Origin: Micromonospora deserti
GTDB lineage: Bacteria; Actinomycetota; Actinomycetes; Mycobacteriales; Micromonosporaceae
NCBI RefSeq assembly: GCF_003236335.1
Contig: NZ_POUB01000003.1
Coordinates: 1 to 64,000 of the forward strand
Direction: 5' to 3'
DNA: 64,000 nucleotides
How positions within the stretch are numbered: position 1 is the first letter of the stretch; each line of letters opens with the position of its first letter. The notes below the pieces were generated by a model. It did not search any database. It was given only the letters and a program-made list of their open reading frames with translations, and had not been told where the DNA came from. The position numbers and the translations under genes are program-made. This document shows, piece by piece, positions 32,510-40,147 of this stretch.

Positions 32510-34111
32510 TCAGAGAGCCTGCTCGGTGAAGAGGCGCTGCACGTCCGCCTCGTTCAGCACGCCCTGGTACACGCCGAGGTCATCGACCTGTCCGTACAAC
32601 CATCCGTCGGGTCCTGCGGGTGTGGTCGACCGGCCGACCAGGAGGGCACCCGGCGCCTGTCGGGGCTGCCAGGCGGCGTTCAGTCCGACCGCCCCGGCCG
32701 CCGTCCCGTCCACGTAGAGCCGCGCCTGCCGGTGAGTGGCGTCGAGGACCGCCACGAGGTGGTGCCACTGGTCGACGGCAGTCGCCGGTGCGGTCGCGTA
32801 GGTAGTGGCGGGGTCGTCAGCCCCGTCGGCCACTGCGAACACCCACTGGCCACCGTTGTTCGGTTCGTAGGCGACGCGGAAGGCGCTACGGTCCACATCG
32901 TCCTGCGACAGGACCGTCTGCGCGCCCTGAGCCGGGTCCAGGCGCACCCAGGTCGAGACCGTGAACGACTGGTCGGTGCGGAGCACGGGTCCGTCCTGCC
33001 ACACCGGGTTCTGCGGCTCGCCCAGGTTGGTCTGGGTGCGGGCGTACTCCCGGGTCGCCTCGCCGTAGTGCGGGTCAGACGGATCGTCGATCCAGTGGGT
33101 GCCGTCGAGCGCGAGGGCGCTGCTGCCCCGGTGGCCGTCGGACGCGATGAAAGCGCCCTGGGTGAGGGCGAGCTGGCGTCCGAAGGCGGTGGAGTCAGGT
33201 GCGGAGCAGAGGGTCGGGTCGAGGTTCTCCTCGTAGCACGGGGTCGCCGCCTCGAAGTTCCATCCCCCGACCTGCCATGGCTGCAGCAGACCCGGCTCGT
33301 TGAACCCTCCGGAGTCCGGGTCGGAGGCGAGCCAGCCGGTAAAGTCCTTGCCGACCAGCACTCGGTCGTACGCCCGGACGTTGGCCAGGTTGCCCTGCCA
33401 CCAGGTGGTGTCGCCGCGGCCCAGCCGGACCTCGCCGGACGGGTCGTTGACTGCGGTCACGTTGCCCACCGTCGCCTCCGCCACTCCGTCCACCCAGAGG
33501 GTGAGCGTCCGTGCGGTGACATCGTGCACGACCGCCAGGTGCGTCCAGAGCCCGATCTGGGGTGCCGACGTCGACCGAGCGATGGACACCTTGCCGCCCT
33601 TGCCGGTCTTCGACGGCATCTGGACCTGCCACCGGTCGCTGGTCTTGTCATAGCCGACGGAGAGGGTGGCCTGGCCGGCGCTGGCCTTGCTGGCGAAGAC
33701 CCGGCTGACGGACGTGTCGGTGAGCCGCACCCAGGCAGCGAGAGAGAAGGTCCCGGCGGTGTTCAGGGCCGAGGGTGACGCCGACAGGGACGACGAGGTG
33801 CCGTCGAAGGCCACCGTCTGGCCACCGACAAACCGGGCGTCGTCCTGCCAGGAGATGCCCGAGCCGGTCAGCGGGGTGTCGCCGCCAACCGCTGGCTGCC
33901 CGTCGGCGAGTCCCTGCGCCTGGGTTATCCCCGGATATGCCTCCAACCCCCACATCGCCGTCGCCGGGGACGGCCGGTCGAGGGTGGTGGCGCGGGGCTT
34001 TGCGTCCGCCGTGGTGGCTGCGGCAAGGGGTAGCAGCGCGGCGGTGAAGGCCACGGCCAGGCGCAGTGCGGCCTTGCGGGCAGGGCCGAAGAAGTAAATG
34101 TGGTTAGTCAT
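32510..34111 (-). CDS. Secreted protein with two LamG-like jellyroll domains
   Basis: 533 aa. A signal peptide is present (basic RKAALRLAV, hydrophobic core, TTADAKP). Two concanavalin-like LamG domains follow: first around residues 85-235 (TVAFDGTSSSLSAS, FSLAAWVRLTD, VWTHLAVVHD-type LWTHLAVVHD, WVDG), second around 330-520 (ALDGTHWIDD, SFTVSTWVRLDP, QWHHLVAVLD, ARLYVDG). Such domains bind glycans or proteins. In actinomycetes they often sit at the end of much larger proteins; here they form a whole secreted protein. ATG 34111 has GAAGGTG upstream. It lies within the mobile region, so it is probably cargo. Confidence 0.85.
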   Translation of the reverse strand: MTNHIYFFGPARKAALRLAVAFTAALLPLAAATTADAKPRATTLDRPSPATAMWGLEAYPGITQAQGLADGQPAVGGDTPLTGSGISWQDDARFVGGQTVAFDGTSSSLSASPSALNTAGTFSLAAWVRLTDTSVSRVFASKASAGQATLSVGYDKTSDRWQVQMPSKTGKGGKVSIARSTSAPQIGLWTHLAVVHDVTARTLTLWVDGVAEATVGNVTAVNDPSGEVRLGRGDTTWWQGNLANVRAYDRVLVGKDFTGWLASDPDSGGFNEPGLLQPWQVGGWNFEAATPCYEENLDPTLCSAPDSTAFGRQLALTQGAFIASDGHRGSSALALDGTHWIDDPSDPHYGEATREYARTQTNLGEPQNPVWQDGPVLRTDQSFTVSTWVRLDPAQGAQTVLSQDDVDRSAFRVAYEPNNGGQWVFAVADGADDPATTYATAPATAVDQWHHLVAVLDATHRQARLYVDGTAAGAVGLNAAWQPRQAPGALLVGRSTTPAGPDGWLYGQVDDLGVYQGVLNEADVQRLFTEQAL

Positions 34112-34158
34112 TGCACCTTCCCCGTGAAGATTGTGGAGAGGAGCGGCTAGGAAGACGA

Positions 34159-34188
34159 TCATCTAGCCGAGTCGCCGGGACAGTGTCA
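34159..34188 (-). promoter_or_regulatory. Candidate promoter of the LamG gene
   Basis: Minus strand: GTGACA (34188-34183), 18-nt spacer, TAGATG (34164-34159). Both boxes are close to the housekeeping consensus and lie about 48 bp before the ATG. Confidence 0.4.
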
Positions 34189-34767
34189 CAAGACGGCCGG
34201 CGGACCGCTACCCCCTATCGGTGCTGTAGGCGCGACCCTAGCGGGTGGGCAGCGAAAGCGGGCTAGGCGGATCTCCTCGTCGGGCAGTCGTAGACCTTCC
34301 GGCCTCCCCAGACGGGGACAAGGTGGAGCGCCTCATCAGCCGAACGACCTTGGCCCCGTCCGGGGAGGCTGGTAGCCCTTGTGGTGCCCGGCGAGGTGAT
34401 CCGCCCCGGCATCTCTGAGGAGGGCCGGGGTTCGGGGCGGAGCCCCGAGGTCTTCGGGTCTTGGTCGTCCCCAAGCGTGGCCGGCCGGCCCGGCCGGTGC
34501 CGGCCGGAGGTCGCCAGCAGGCCGGGGCCGGGCCGGCGCGGCCCGCTTGCGGGCCGCCTTGATCCCTGAAAGAGGCCAATTCGGCAGTGACTTCGGACTC
34601 CACTTCGGCACTCCGGCACTTCGGGGCACTCCCGGCAATCCAGAGTCGCACCAGCTGCAGCAGTGAGTGGTCTCGCTCATCGCGTGGAACGCGAGCACGG
34701 GCGAGACCACTCAGTGCTGTGGGTCTGAGGGTGTTTGGTGGTCGCTGTGGGACCTACGAGCGGTGGA
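34189..34767. other. Gene-free stretch with large inverted repeat (34664-34713)
   Basis: 579 bp without a supported gene. At 34664-34676 and 34701-34713 lie exact 13-bp arms (TGAGTGGTCTCGC and complement). Between them is a second 5-bp stem (TCGCG/CGCGA), giving a 50-nt cruciform-like structure 55-104 bp past the stop of the CU044_5270-type gene; it may be that operon's terminator. Around 34420-34460 a CGGGGC-GGA-GCCCCG hairpin of a kind common in actinomycete plasmid DNA is present. Confidence 0.5.
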
Positions 34768-35928
34768 TCAGTTGTGGGGTGTGGTTCCGATCTTGTTCAC
34801 GGTGCTGGTGCTGACTGCGGTGTAGGCGATGGTCGTGCCGGGCTTGATGGCGCCGGCGGTGCGGGTGATGACTTGGCGTTCGCCGATGAATTCGCCGGTA
34901 GCGGGGTCGATGAGGATGTCGTGTCGTTCGCCGTCGGTGTCCATGCCGAGTGCGGTGCCGGTGCGGCCGTCGAGGTTGACGGAGTGCTCCACGACCTTGA
35001 GGGAGGGCACGAGGGCGAGAGCGCGGTACAGAGCGGCGCGGAGGTCGGCGGGCAGCAGGCCGGTGCGTAGCGCGTCGGCGGCGTAGACGAGCAGTTCGAC
35101 GTCGCCGCGGTCGTTGCCCTCGTCTGCACCGGGTGCGTCGGCACGCAGCCGCTCGAGCAGCTTGTGCGGATCGCGGGGCAGGCCAGCCATCCACTCCTCG
35201 GTCGGCATCTGCCACCCTGCGGGCATGCCGACGCAAGGTTCGCGGCCGTCGTCCTTGGCGTTGAAGTCGCCGCACGGGGCGACCTCGGCCGGGCCCTGCT
35301 GCGGCCCCTCAAGCGGCAGGCCGACGGCCTTGGCGTCCTGCTCGGTCCCGGCGATCCACGTGCGGTTTCCGGTGGTGCTGGTTCGCTTCATCCACTGCTG
35401 GGACCACACGGTGGGCACCCACAGTTCCTGAAGCCCCTCACTGAGGTACTCGATGTGCTTGCCGTCCGGGCCGGCGGTGCCCCTCCCACTCCAGCCGTGG
35501 GTGGCGATGTAGCGGTACTGGCCAGGCTGAATCGCTGGGTCGCCGGTGCCGGTCTTGGCCGCGGCCGCGGTGAGGACGGCGGCAGCGGCGCTGTCGATCG
35601 GCGCTCGGCCACCGAGGGGCAGTGACGGTGCCACGAGGGCACCGGTGGCGACCGCGGCTGCCGCGGCGGCCGCGACCAGCCACCGCCGGGTACGGCGGCG
35701 GGCCTGGGTACGGTGGGTCCGCGGTGGGTCGGTGATCGTGGGGGTGGACTGTTCGGTGACGGTCATCGGTTTCCTTTCGTGATGTGGTGCTCCTACGGCG
35801 GCCATCAGGTCGGCGCGTGCGGCGGCCAGTGCACGTCCGTCGGTGGGCACGTCAGAGCGAAACGCGGCCAGCGCGGCGTCCAGTTCGTTTTCTGGCCACA
35901 TCCGGTACAGGTTGTCGTGTTCGGGCAT
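34768..35928 (-). CDS. CU044_5270-family membrane protein, sigma-factor partner
   Basis: 386 aa. A cytoplasmic N-terminus (LYRMWPENELDAALAAF) and a basic stretch (RTQARRRTRRW) precede one transmembrane helix (residues ~83-101). A large external domain ends in LYRALALVPSLKVVEHSVNLDGRTGTALG and DILIDPATGEFIGERQV, which is the C-terminal signature of CU044_5270-family proteins. These occur as the second gene after ECF sigma factors and are thought to act as anti-sigma or signal-receiving partners. The start has GGAGGACTGAGTA upstream, three bases after the sigma stop. Confidence 0.85.
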   Translation of the reverse strand: MPEHDNLYRMWPENELDAALAAFRSDVPTDGRALAAARADLMAAVGAPHHERKPMTVTEQSTPTITDPPRTHRTQARRRTRRWLVAAAAAAAVATGALVAPSLPLGGRAPIDSAAAAVLTAAAAKTGTGDPAIQPGQYRYIATHGWSGRGTAGPDGKHIEYLSEGLQELWVPTVWSQQWMKRTSTTGNRTWIAGTEQDAKAVGLPLEGPQQGPAEVAPCGDFNAKDDGREPCVGMPAGWQMPTEEWMAGLPRDPHKLLERLRADAPGADEGNDRGDVELLVYAADALRTGLLPADLRAALYRALALVPSLKVVEHSVNLDGRTGTALGMDTDGERHDILIDPATGEFIGERQVITRTAGAIKPGTTIAYTAVSTSTVNKIGTTPHN

Positions 35929-35931
35929 TAC

Positions 35932-36552
35932 TCAGTCCTCCTTCCGTGCCTGGGTAGGCTCGCTGTGACCGCCAGGTGCGGATAGCTGGGCTTGGAGTTG
36001 GCGGCGTACGCGGTGCAGCCGTGAGCGGACGGTGCCGACCGGGATGCCGAGTGCCTCGGCGATTTCGACGCTGTCCATCTCGGCCCAGGAGGCCAGCAGC
36101 AGCACGTCGCGGTCGCCGTCGAATAACGCGGCCAGCGCACCGGCGAGTCGGCGTGCGGTTACCGCAGCGTCGACCCGCTCGACCACGCGGCTCTGGTCCC
36201 CCGGGTCGTGGCGTTCGACGGTTCCCACGGCACGGGCGGCAGCGTGGAGTCCACGGACCTCCTGCCGCACGTGTCGGCGCAGCAGGTTCGTCGCGATCCC
36301 GTACAGCCAAGACCGCACCGTGGCGCGAGCCGGCTCGTACTGGTACCGCTCGCGCAGGGCGACGAGGAAAGTCTCCGAGACCAGGTCGTTGGCGGTCTCC
36401 TGACCCACCCGCCGTGCCAGGTACCGGTGCAACGGCCGGGCGTATGCGTCAAAGAGCACCCCGAACACCTTCGCCGGCTCCGGCCCGTCCAAGCGGGGCC
36501 GGTCGACGCCGGCCGGTGGCTCATCGGCGACGAACCCGCTGTCGTCAGTCAT
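35932..36552 (-). CDS. ECF RNA polymerase sigma factor
   Basis: 206 aa. Region 2: FDAYARPLHRYLARRVGQETANDLVSETFLVALRERYQY (landmarks LHRYLARR and DLVSETFLVAL), then VRSWLYGIATNLLRRHVR. Region 4: LLLASWAEMDSVEIAEALGIPVGTVRSRLHRVRRQL. ATG 36552 was chosen because upstream residues are unlike the family. It is the first gene of a two-gene operon with the CU044_5270-type membrane protein. It lies within the accreted mobile DNA; it may respond to an external signal read by its partner. Confidence 0.92.
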   Translation of the reverse strand: MTDDSGFVADEPPAGVDRPRLDGPEPAKVFGVLFDAYARPLHRYLARRVGQETANDLVSETFLVALRERYQYEPARATVRSWLYGIATNLLRRHVRQEVRGLHAAARAVGTVERHDPGDQSRVVERVDAAVTARRLAGALAALFDGDRDVLLLASWAEMDSVEIAEALGIPVGTVRSRLHRVRRQLQAQLSAPGGHSEPTQARKED

Positions 36553-36654
36553 CGCGTACACACCTGTTGTTGCCCGATAGCCAGCCCGGCGTTCACCCAG
36601 CCAGCGTGACCCCCGCCACAGCACCCCGCCGCAGGGCCCGACCCGAGCTCTTTA

Positions 36655-36935
36655 TTACGGGGTGTCGGCACCGCTGCTTGGGTAGCTGCCGCTTCGGCGG
36701 GCTAGCAACCTAACCGTCGGGGGTGCGGATCTCTTCGTAGAGGTCGTCTGCGGCGCTGGATCCTCGTTACGGCTCGCGGCGGAGTGTCGCGGCGAAGCGG
36801 CCGAGCGCTTCTTGATCCGAGAGATTTGGCGGTCTGCTGGTAGGTCGAGGATTGGCCGGATGGCTGCGGTGGCGGAGTCAAGGTCGCCGATTTGGAGGTA
36901 GGCGGTGCCTTGGTAGACGTGGGCTAGGTGTACTG
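36655..36935 (-). pseudogene. 3' remnant of a TPR-type transcriptional regulator
   Basis: Only the C-terminal ~85 residues remain: VHLAHVYQGTAYLQIGDLDSATAAIRPILDLPADRQISRI (landmarks HLAHVYQGTAYLQIGDLD and ILDLPADRQISRI). This is the tail of actinobacterial XRE/TPR regulators. After KKR the reading frame drifts into an unrelated tail. The 5' side is cut at ~36935 by the IS481-type fragment, so insertion of that element (or recombination with it) destroyed the gene. Confidence 0.65.
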
Positions 36936-37195
36936 CCCAGGGAGGTTGGTCAACCTGGTGATGGGGGGCCGGCCTCCTATGGCGGTGTGGGGCCGGTGGT
37001 GATTGTAGTGATGAAGCCAGGCGGGCAGGGCTGCTCGGCGGGCGTGTTCGGAGCTGTAGAAACGTCGTAGTGACCAACCGTCGGTCATGGTGCGGTGGAA
37101 GCGTTCGATCTTGCCGTTGGTTTGGGGTCGGTAGGGGTGGGTCTTCTTCGGCCGGATGCCGAGGTGGTGGCAGGCGTCGAGCCAGGCGTAGGACT
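36924..37195 (-). mobile_element. IS481-family transposase 3' fragment
   Basis: About 90 codons of the rve integrase-core C-terminus: LGIRPKKTHPYRPQTNGKIERFHRT, then RRFYSSEHARRAALPAWLHHYNHHRPHTAIGGRPPITRL (landmarks PYRPQTNGKIERFHRT, NHHRPHTAIGG). These carry the last acidic residue of the DDE triad (E in GKIERFH). The N-terminal HTH and the first two Asp are missing. It is truncated at ~37195, exactly where the second integrase remnant begins on the other strand. Confidence 0.88.
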
Positions 37196-37197
37196 TG

Positions 37198-37742
37198 CGT
37201 CGGCGCTGCGGGTGTCGCGGCTGGATCTGCTGCGGCGGGTGACGGTGGCTGTGGCGTTCGCGGAGGTTGGCGGGGAACTGGTGGAGGGCACGCCGAAGAA
37301 CCACCAGCGCCGGTCGGCGCCGATCCCGCGCTTCCTCGTCGACGAGCTGGCCGCGCACGTCGCCGGAAAGCGCCGCGACGAGCTGGTGTTCACCGCACCC
37401 AACGGCGGACCACTGCGCAACACGAACTTCCGGACGCGGGTCTTCGGGCCGGCGGCGGCATCGGTCGGGCTGGCCGGGCTCACGCCGCACGACCTGCGGC
37501 ACACGGCGGCGAGTCTGGCGGTGGCGGCCGGCGCGAACGTCAAGGCAGTGCAGCGGATGCTCGGGCACGCCTCCGCGTCGATGACCCTCGACGTGTACGC
37601 GGGCCTGTTCGGCGACGACCTGGACGCCGTCGCGAACCGGCTGGACGAGGCGGTCGCGGCGCGGGATGCGGACTATTTGCGGACTGGGACGGCCGCCGGC
37701 GGCGTCGTCGATCTTGGGAAACGGCGAAGCCCAGGTCGCTGA
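37198..37742 (+). pseudogene. Tyrosine integrase 3' remnant (second copy)
   Basis: About 180 codons of a tyrosine recombinase C-terminus in one frame: TPKNHQRRSAPIPRFL (catalytic Lys loop), VFTAPNGGPLRNTNF, LTPHDLRHTAASLAVAAG (Arg-His-Arg box), VQRMLGHASASMTLDVYAGLFG (Tyr nucleophile in DVY). It continues to a stop inside the terminator hairpin. There is no N-terminal arm-binding/SAM-like domain and no start, so it is a fragment, joined abruptly to the IS481 piece. Catalytic residues are intact, unlike the first copy. Confidence 0.85.
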
Positions 37743-37752
37743 CCTGGGCTTC
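37726..37752 (+). terminator. Integrase terminator hairpin (second copy)
   Basis: The same 12-bp stem and 3-nt loop as at 32056-32082. The two copies are identical across the stem. Confidence 0.85.
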
Positions 37753-37760
37753 TGTACCGA

Positions 37761-37795
37761 GCCGCCTGACGGAATCGAACCGTCGACCTACGCTT
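37761..37795 (-). repeat. tRNA-Thr(CGT) 3' fragment, old attachment site (copy 2)
   Basis: The acceptor AGGCGGC and the T-arm are identical to copy 1. From 32047-32123 versus 37717-37793 (offset 5670) I see one mismatch. Beyond the variable loop the two differ (copy 2 reads GGTAAGCG instead of the CGTAATGCG anticodon region), so copy 2 is truncated nearer the variable loop. Confidence 0.75.
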
Positions 37796-37939
37796 ACCGA
37801 ACGTCACGGCCCTGAGCTTGTCATTGACCGCCAGAACCCATCACTGACCTGCACAGACGCAATCGTCAGCTTGTCAACACTCGTCACTGATAGTCGACCC
37901 TTAGCAGGGGTTTTCGGGGGGTAAACGGGGGCACCGTTG
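37787..37939 (+). repeat. Direct repeat, left copy (element boundary)
   Basis: It begins CCTACGCTTACCGAA and ends AGCAGGGGTTTTCGGGGGGT plus a purine/C run. Both end blocks recur exactly at 47297-47311 and 47413-47435. The middle is partly conserved (CTGCACAGACGC and ATCGT). It overlaps the tRNA-fragment att site, so it is probably an att arm. Confidence 0.75.
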
Positions 37940-38074
37940 ACCCGTTGCCGGGACGTTCACGGCCCCACCAGGCACCCTTTCCAGGCACCAGTCGCCCTGC
38001 CAACGTCGCGCGCGCCTGGCAGGTCACTGATCCCAGAAGCTGGCTTCGCCATCACGTCGGCGGTCACGTCGGGT

Positions 38075-38404
38075 CTACTCGTCGTCGGCGTCTGGGTTAT
38101 CCACCGCATTGATCTGCATTGGATCCGGTTTGACGGGAGCAGGGGTAGGCATCGGGCCTAGCCCAATCTGCTCGAGCGCATCGTGCAACGTTCCTCGAAG
38201 CTGGGTGGCGGCATCTCGCTTGGCCTGAAGGTAGGCGAGGTGCGCAGCAGCTCCCCCAGCCGAGCCCGCGTTTTCATACCCGCCCCAAACCTCCGCTTAG
38301 TGGTAGTTCCCGCCGGTGTTGTCGATGCGAGCTACCCAGAAGACCTTGCCACGCTTCCGCACGGTCCAATACGTACCGTCAGCGGTGTAGTTCCTGTAAG
38401 CCAT
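38075..38404 (-). pseudogene. Small unknown gene interrupted by an in-frame TAA
   Basis: From ATG 38404 the frame reads MAYRNYTADGTYWTVRKR, continues for 35 residues to GGNYH, meets TAA (38299-38297), and then continues in the same frame without another stop for 73 codons (AEVWGGYENAGSAGGAAAHL, AYLQAKRDAATQLRGTLHDA, ending AVDNPDADDE) to a TAG at 38077. The second part has no start codon at its beginning. CAA to TAA at one base would explain it. TAGCGT lies six bases before the ATG, so the transcript may be leaderless. The function is unrecognised: an aromatic/basic N-terminus, a helical middle and an acidic end. Stop-codon read-through is the alternative. Confidence 0.55.
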
Positions 38405-38697
38405 GGATCTACGCTAGACATGGCATCGGAGCCTGCGGATACCACAAAGGCTCCGAAAGCTTGACGGACGGGCGCTATCGGTGTTCCTACCGATCCGATA
38501 TGCCTCACAACCTGTCCCGGCGCCTTGGCATGGACGGTCCCGGTGGCGGGCCCCGCAAGATCGCTACCGTCCCGGGCTCCTCCAGGCCACGAGGGGCGAC
38601 ACCGGTACCACAGTGTCGCCGCACGGAGATCCAGACCCGGCAGCTTAGAGTCACGGTCGAGGCCCGGAACCGTCGCTGCCGCCGTGAGGAGATAGAG

Positions 38698-39075
38698 ATG
38701 ACTAAATTTATCTGGGTGAGCGTTGCGCAACCGCTATACGTTGCCCGCACCGGCATGGAGCGCAGTCTCCTCGGCGGCGGCCCCAACAAGACTGAGGAGG
38801 AGTGGCAAGACACGCTGGAAAGCGCGCAGAGCGGGTTGGACCACTTCTGCCGACCCGAGCGCGTCTACGGCCTCGGCACGAGCGACGACGCCGGCGAGGA
38901 CGCCCGTCCGGCGTACCTGACCGCGTCCGGGATCTACCACGACACTGGGCGCAAGGACAGCGAGGTCTACGTGACAGGCGACGATCCGGCCACGGCGGAG
39001 GCCGACGCCCGGAAGTGGGTCTCGAACTGGCTGGAGCGGGCGAAGACAAGGGTGAGCGACCTGGACGCCGACTGA
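38698..39075 (+). CDS. Hypothetical 125-aa protein
   Basis: Unrecognised. It starts at ATG 38698 with GAGGAG seven bases upstream and ends before a strong hairpin at 39169-39199. The sequence is soluble and acidic (FIWVSVAQPLYVARTGMERS, GLGTSDDAGEDARPAYLTAS, EADARKWVSNWLERAKTRV). There is no signal peptide or membrane segment. A clear RBS and terminator argue for a real single-gene unit within the mobile region. Confidence 0.7.
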   Translation: MTKFIWVSVAQPLYVARTGMERSLLGGGPNKTEEEWQDTLESAQSGLDHFCRPERVYGLGTSDDAGEDARPAYLTASGIYHDTGRKDSEVYVTGDDPATAEADARKWVSNWLERAKTRVSDLDAD

Positions 39076-39168
39076 ACTTGCGGATGGGATTGGCGTCGTC
39101 GCCGACGCGAGGAACGAACGGCAACCTGCTGACCGTGGAAGCCAGCTTACCGTTGTACGAGCGTCTGT

Positions 39169-39199
39169 ACGACGCCCCGGCATGATGCCGGGGCGTCGT
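39169..39199 (+). terminator. Hairpin terminator of the 125-aa gene
   Basis: A perfect 14-bp stem (ACGACGCCCCGGCA and complement) with a 3-nt loop TGA, ending TCGTT, 94 bp past the stop. Confidence 0.8.
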
Positions 39200-39337
39200 T
39201 CGCGCCTACTCGAACATCGAGTCGCTCCCCGATTGTGTGGCTGCCCCGGTGAACACTGTTCCCCGTCAACACCTCTCACCCGGCGAGCCACTGGATGAGG
39301 ATGACGCGGCGTCGTACCGGTGTCCTAGAGTGCCGCC

Positions 39338-39490
39338 ATGGCCGACCGCACCTACGGCGACATCCCCGGTTTCCCTGCAGGCACAACGTTCGTCAACCGG
39401 AACTCGACGTCGGACGGGCTGGGCAACAGCCGCAGCCCGTGCGGTGCGGGAAGCGGCGGCGGGAACGGCGCACGGCGGTCGAAGCTGTAG
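39338..39490 (+). pseudogene. Truncated start of a YDG/SRA-domain protein
   Basis: ATG 39338 opens MADRTYGDIPGFPAGTTFVNR, which closely fits the start of bacterial YDG/SRA domains (G-x-IPG-x-P-x-GTTF-x-NR). After ~22 codons the sequence turns into antisense of the HNH-like gene and stops at 39488. SRA domains recognise modified cytosine and are often fused to HNH nucleases in modification-dependent restriction. Only the beginning survives, so this is a broken restriction gene. Confidence 0.6.
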
Positions 39491-40139
39491 ACCAGCAGCG
39501 CGACGCCGTTGACGACCAGGCAGCTGTCCAGGATGCGCCGTGGCTCCTCACCTGGTGTCGGCGGGCTCGTGCGGTCGTAGGTCACGTGGGCCTGAAGCTG
39601 CTGGCACAGGTCGAGGTCCCGGCAGGACGCGAGCCACACCCAGCAAGCGGCCGGCGGCTTGTTCTCCTCGCCGAGGCATCGCCGCATACCCTGAGGCATC
39701 CAGGCGTGCTCCAAGTTTTGGTCACCGAGCCCGGCCAGCTCCCAGGTCCACGAGGTCTTCACCGCCCAACGGGCGAGCACCGTAGCCTTCTACAACCGAC
39801 AGAGTCCCGCGTCTCGTTACGCCGACGGGCGGCGAACAGATCCTTGAGGAAGGGCTTGGCCGACGTCTCCAGGCGGCTCATCCACCCGTTGTTGCACGCC
39901 GTGCACACGGTGCGGGTTACCTGGTGCAGCAGCGAGTTGCGCGACACCTTCATCGTCTGGCCGACGCTGGCGTACGCACGCCCGTCGTCCATGGTGTCGA
40001 AGCCGGACCCGTAGGTGGTCCGCTCCATCGGCAGCGGGCCAACGACGTCGCGCATCCACTGGGCGAGCACATGTTCGCGTGACGCCCAGCCCGGCTCACC
40101 GCAGAACGCGCCCCGAAAGCCCACCCTTGGTGTGACCAT
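39352..40139 (-). pseudogene. Frameshifted HNH-like zinc-binding protein
   Basis: From ATG 40139: FCGEPGWASREHVLAQWM, then VCTACNNGWMSRLETSAKPFLKDLFAARR, which looks like the CxxC...EHV...CxxCN pattern of HNH-like nucleases; the first CxxC has lost a Cys (GAFCG). Near 39800 the frame breaks, and the remaining coding sequence continues in another frame as VLARWAVKTSWTWELAGLG to RLTNVVPAGKPGM. A single frameshift with loss of the link makes this a pseudogene. It directly follows the DUF4238 gene and was probably its operon partner. Confidence 0.65.
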
Positions 40140-40147
40140 CCCGCCCC

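Noticed and set aside
32240-33778. 512-codon plus-strand ORF over the LamG gene
   Set aside because: It is antisense to a secreted protein with a signal peptide and two LamG domains, and has shadow-like composition.
37761-37830. Possible complete tRNA-Thr
   Set aside because: Only the T-arm and acceptor 3' strand are present. The 5' acceptor strand, D-arm and anticodon stem are missing in both copies.
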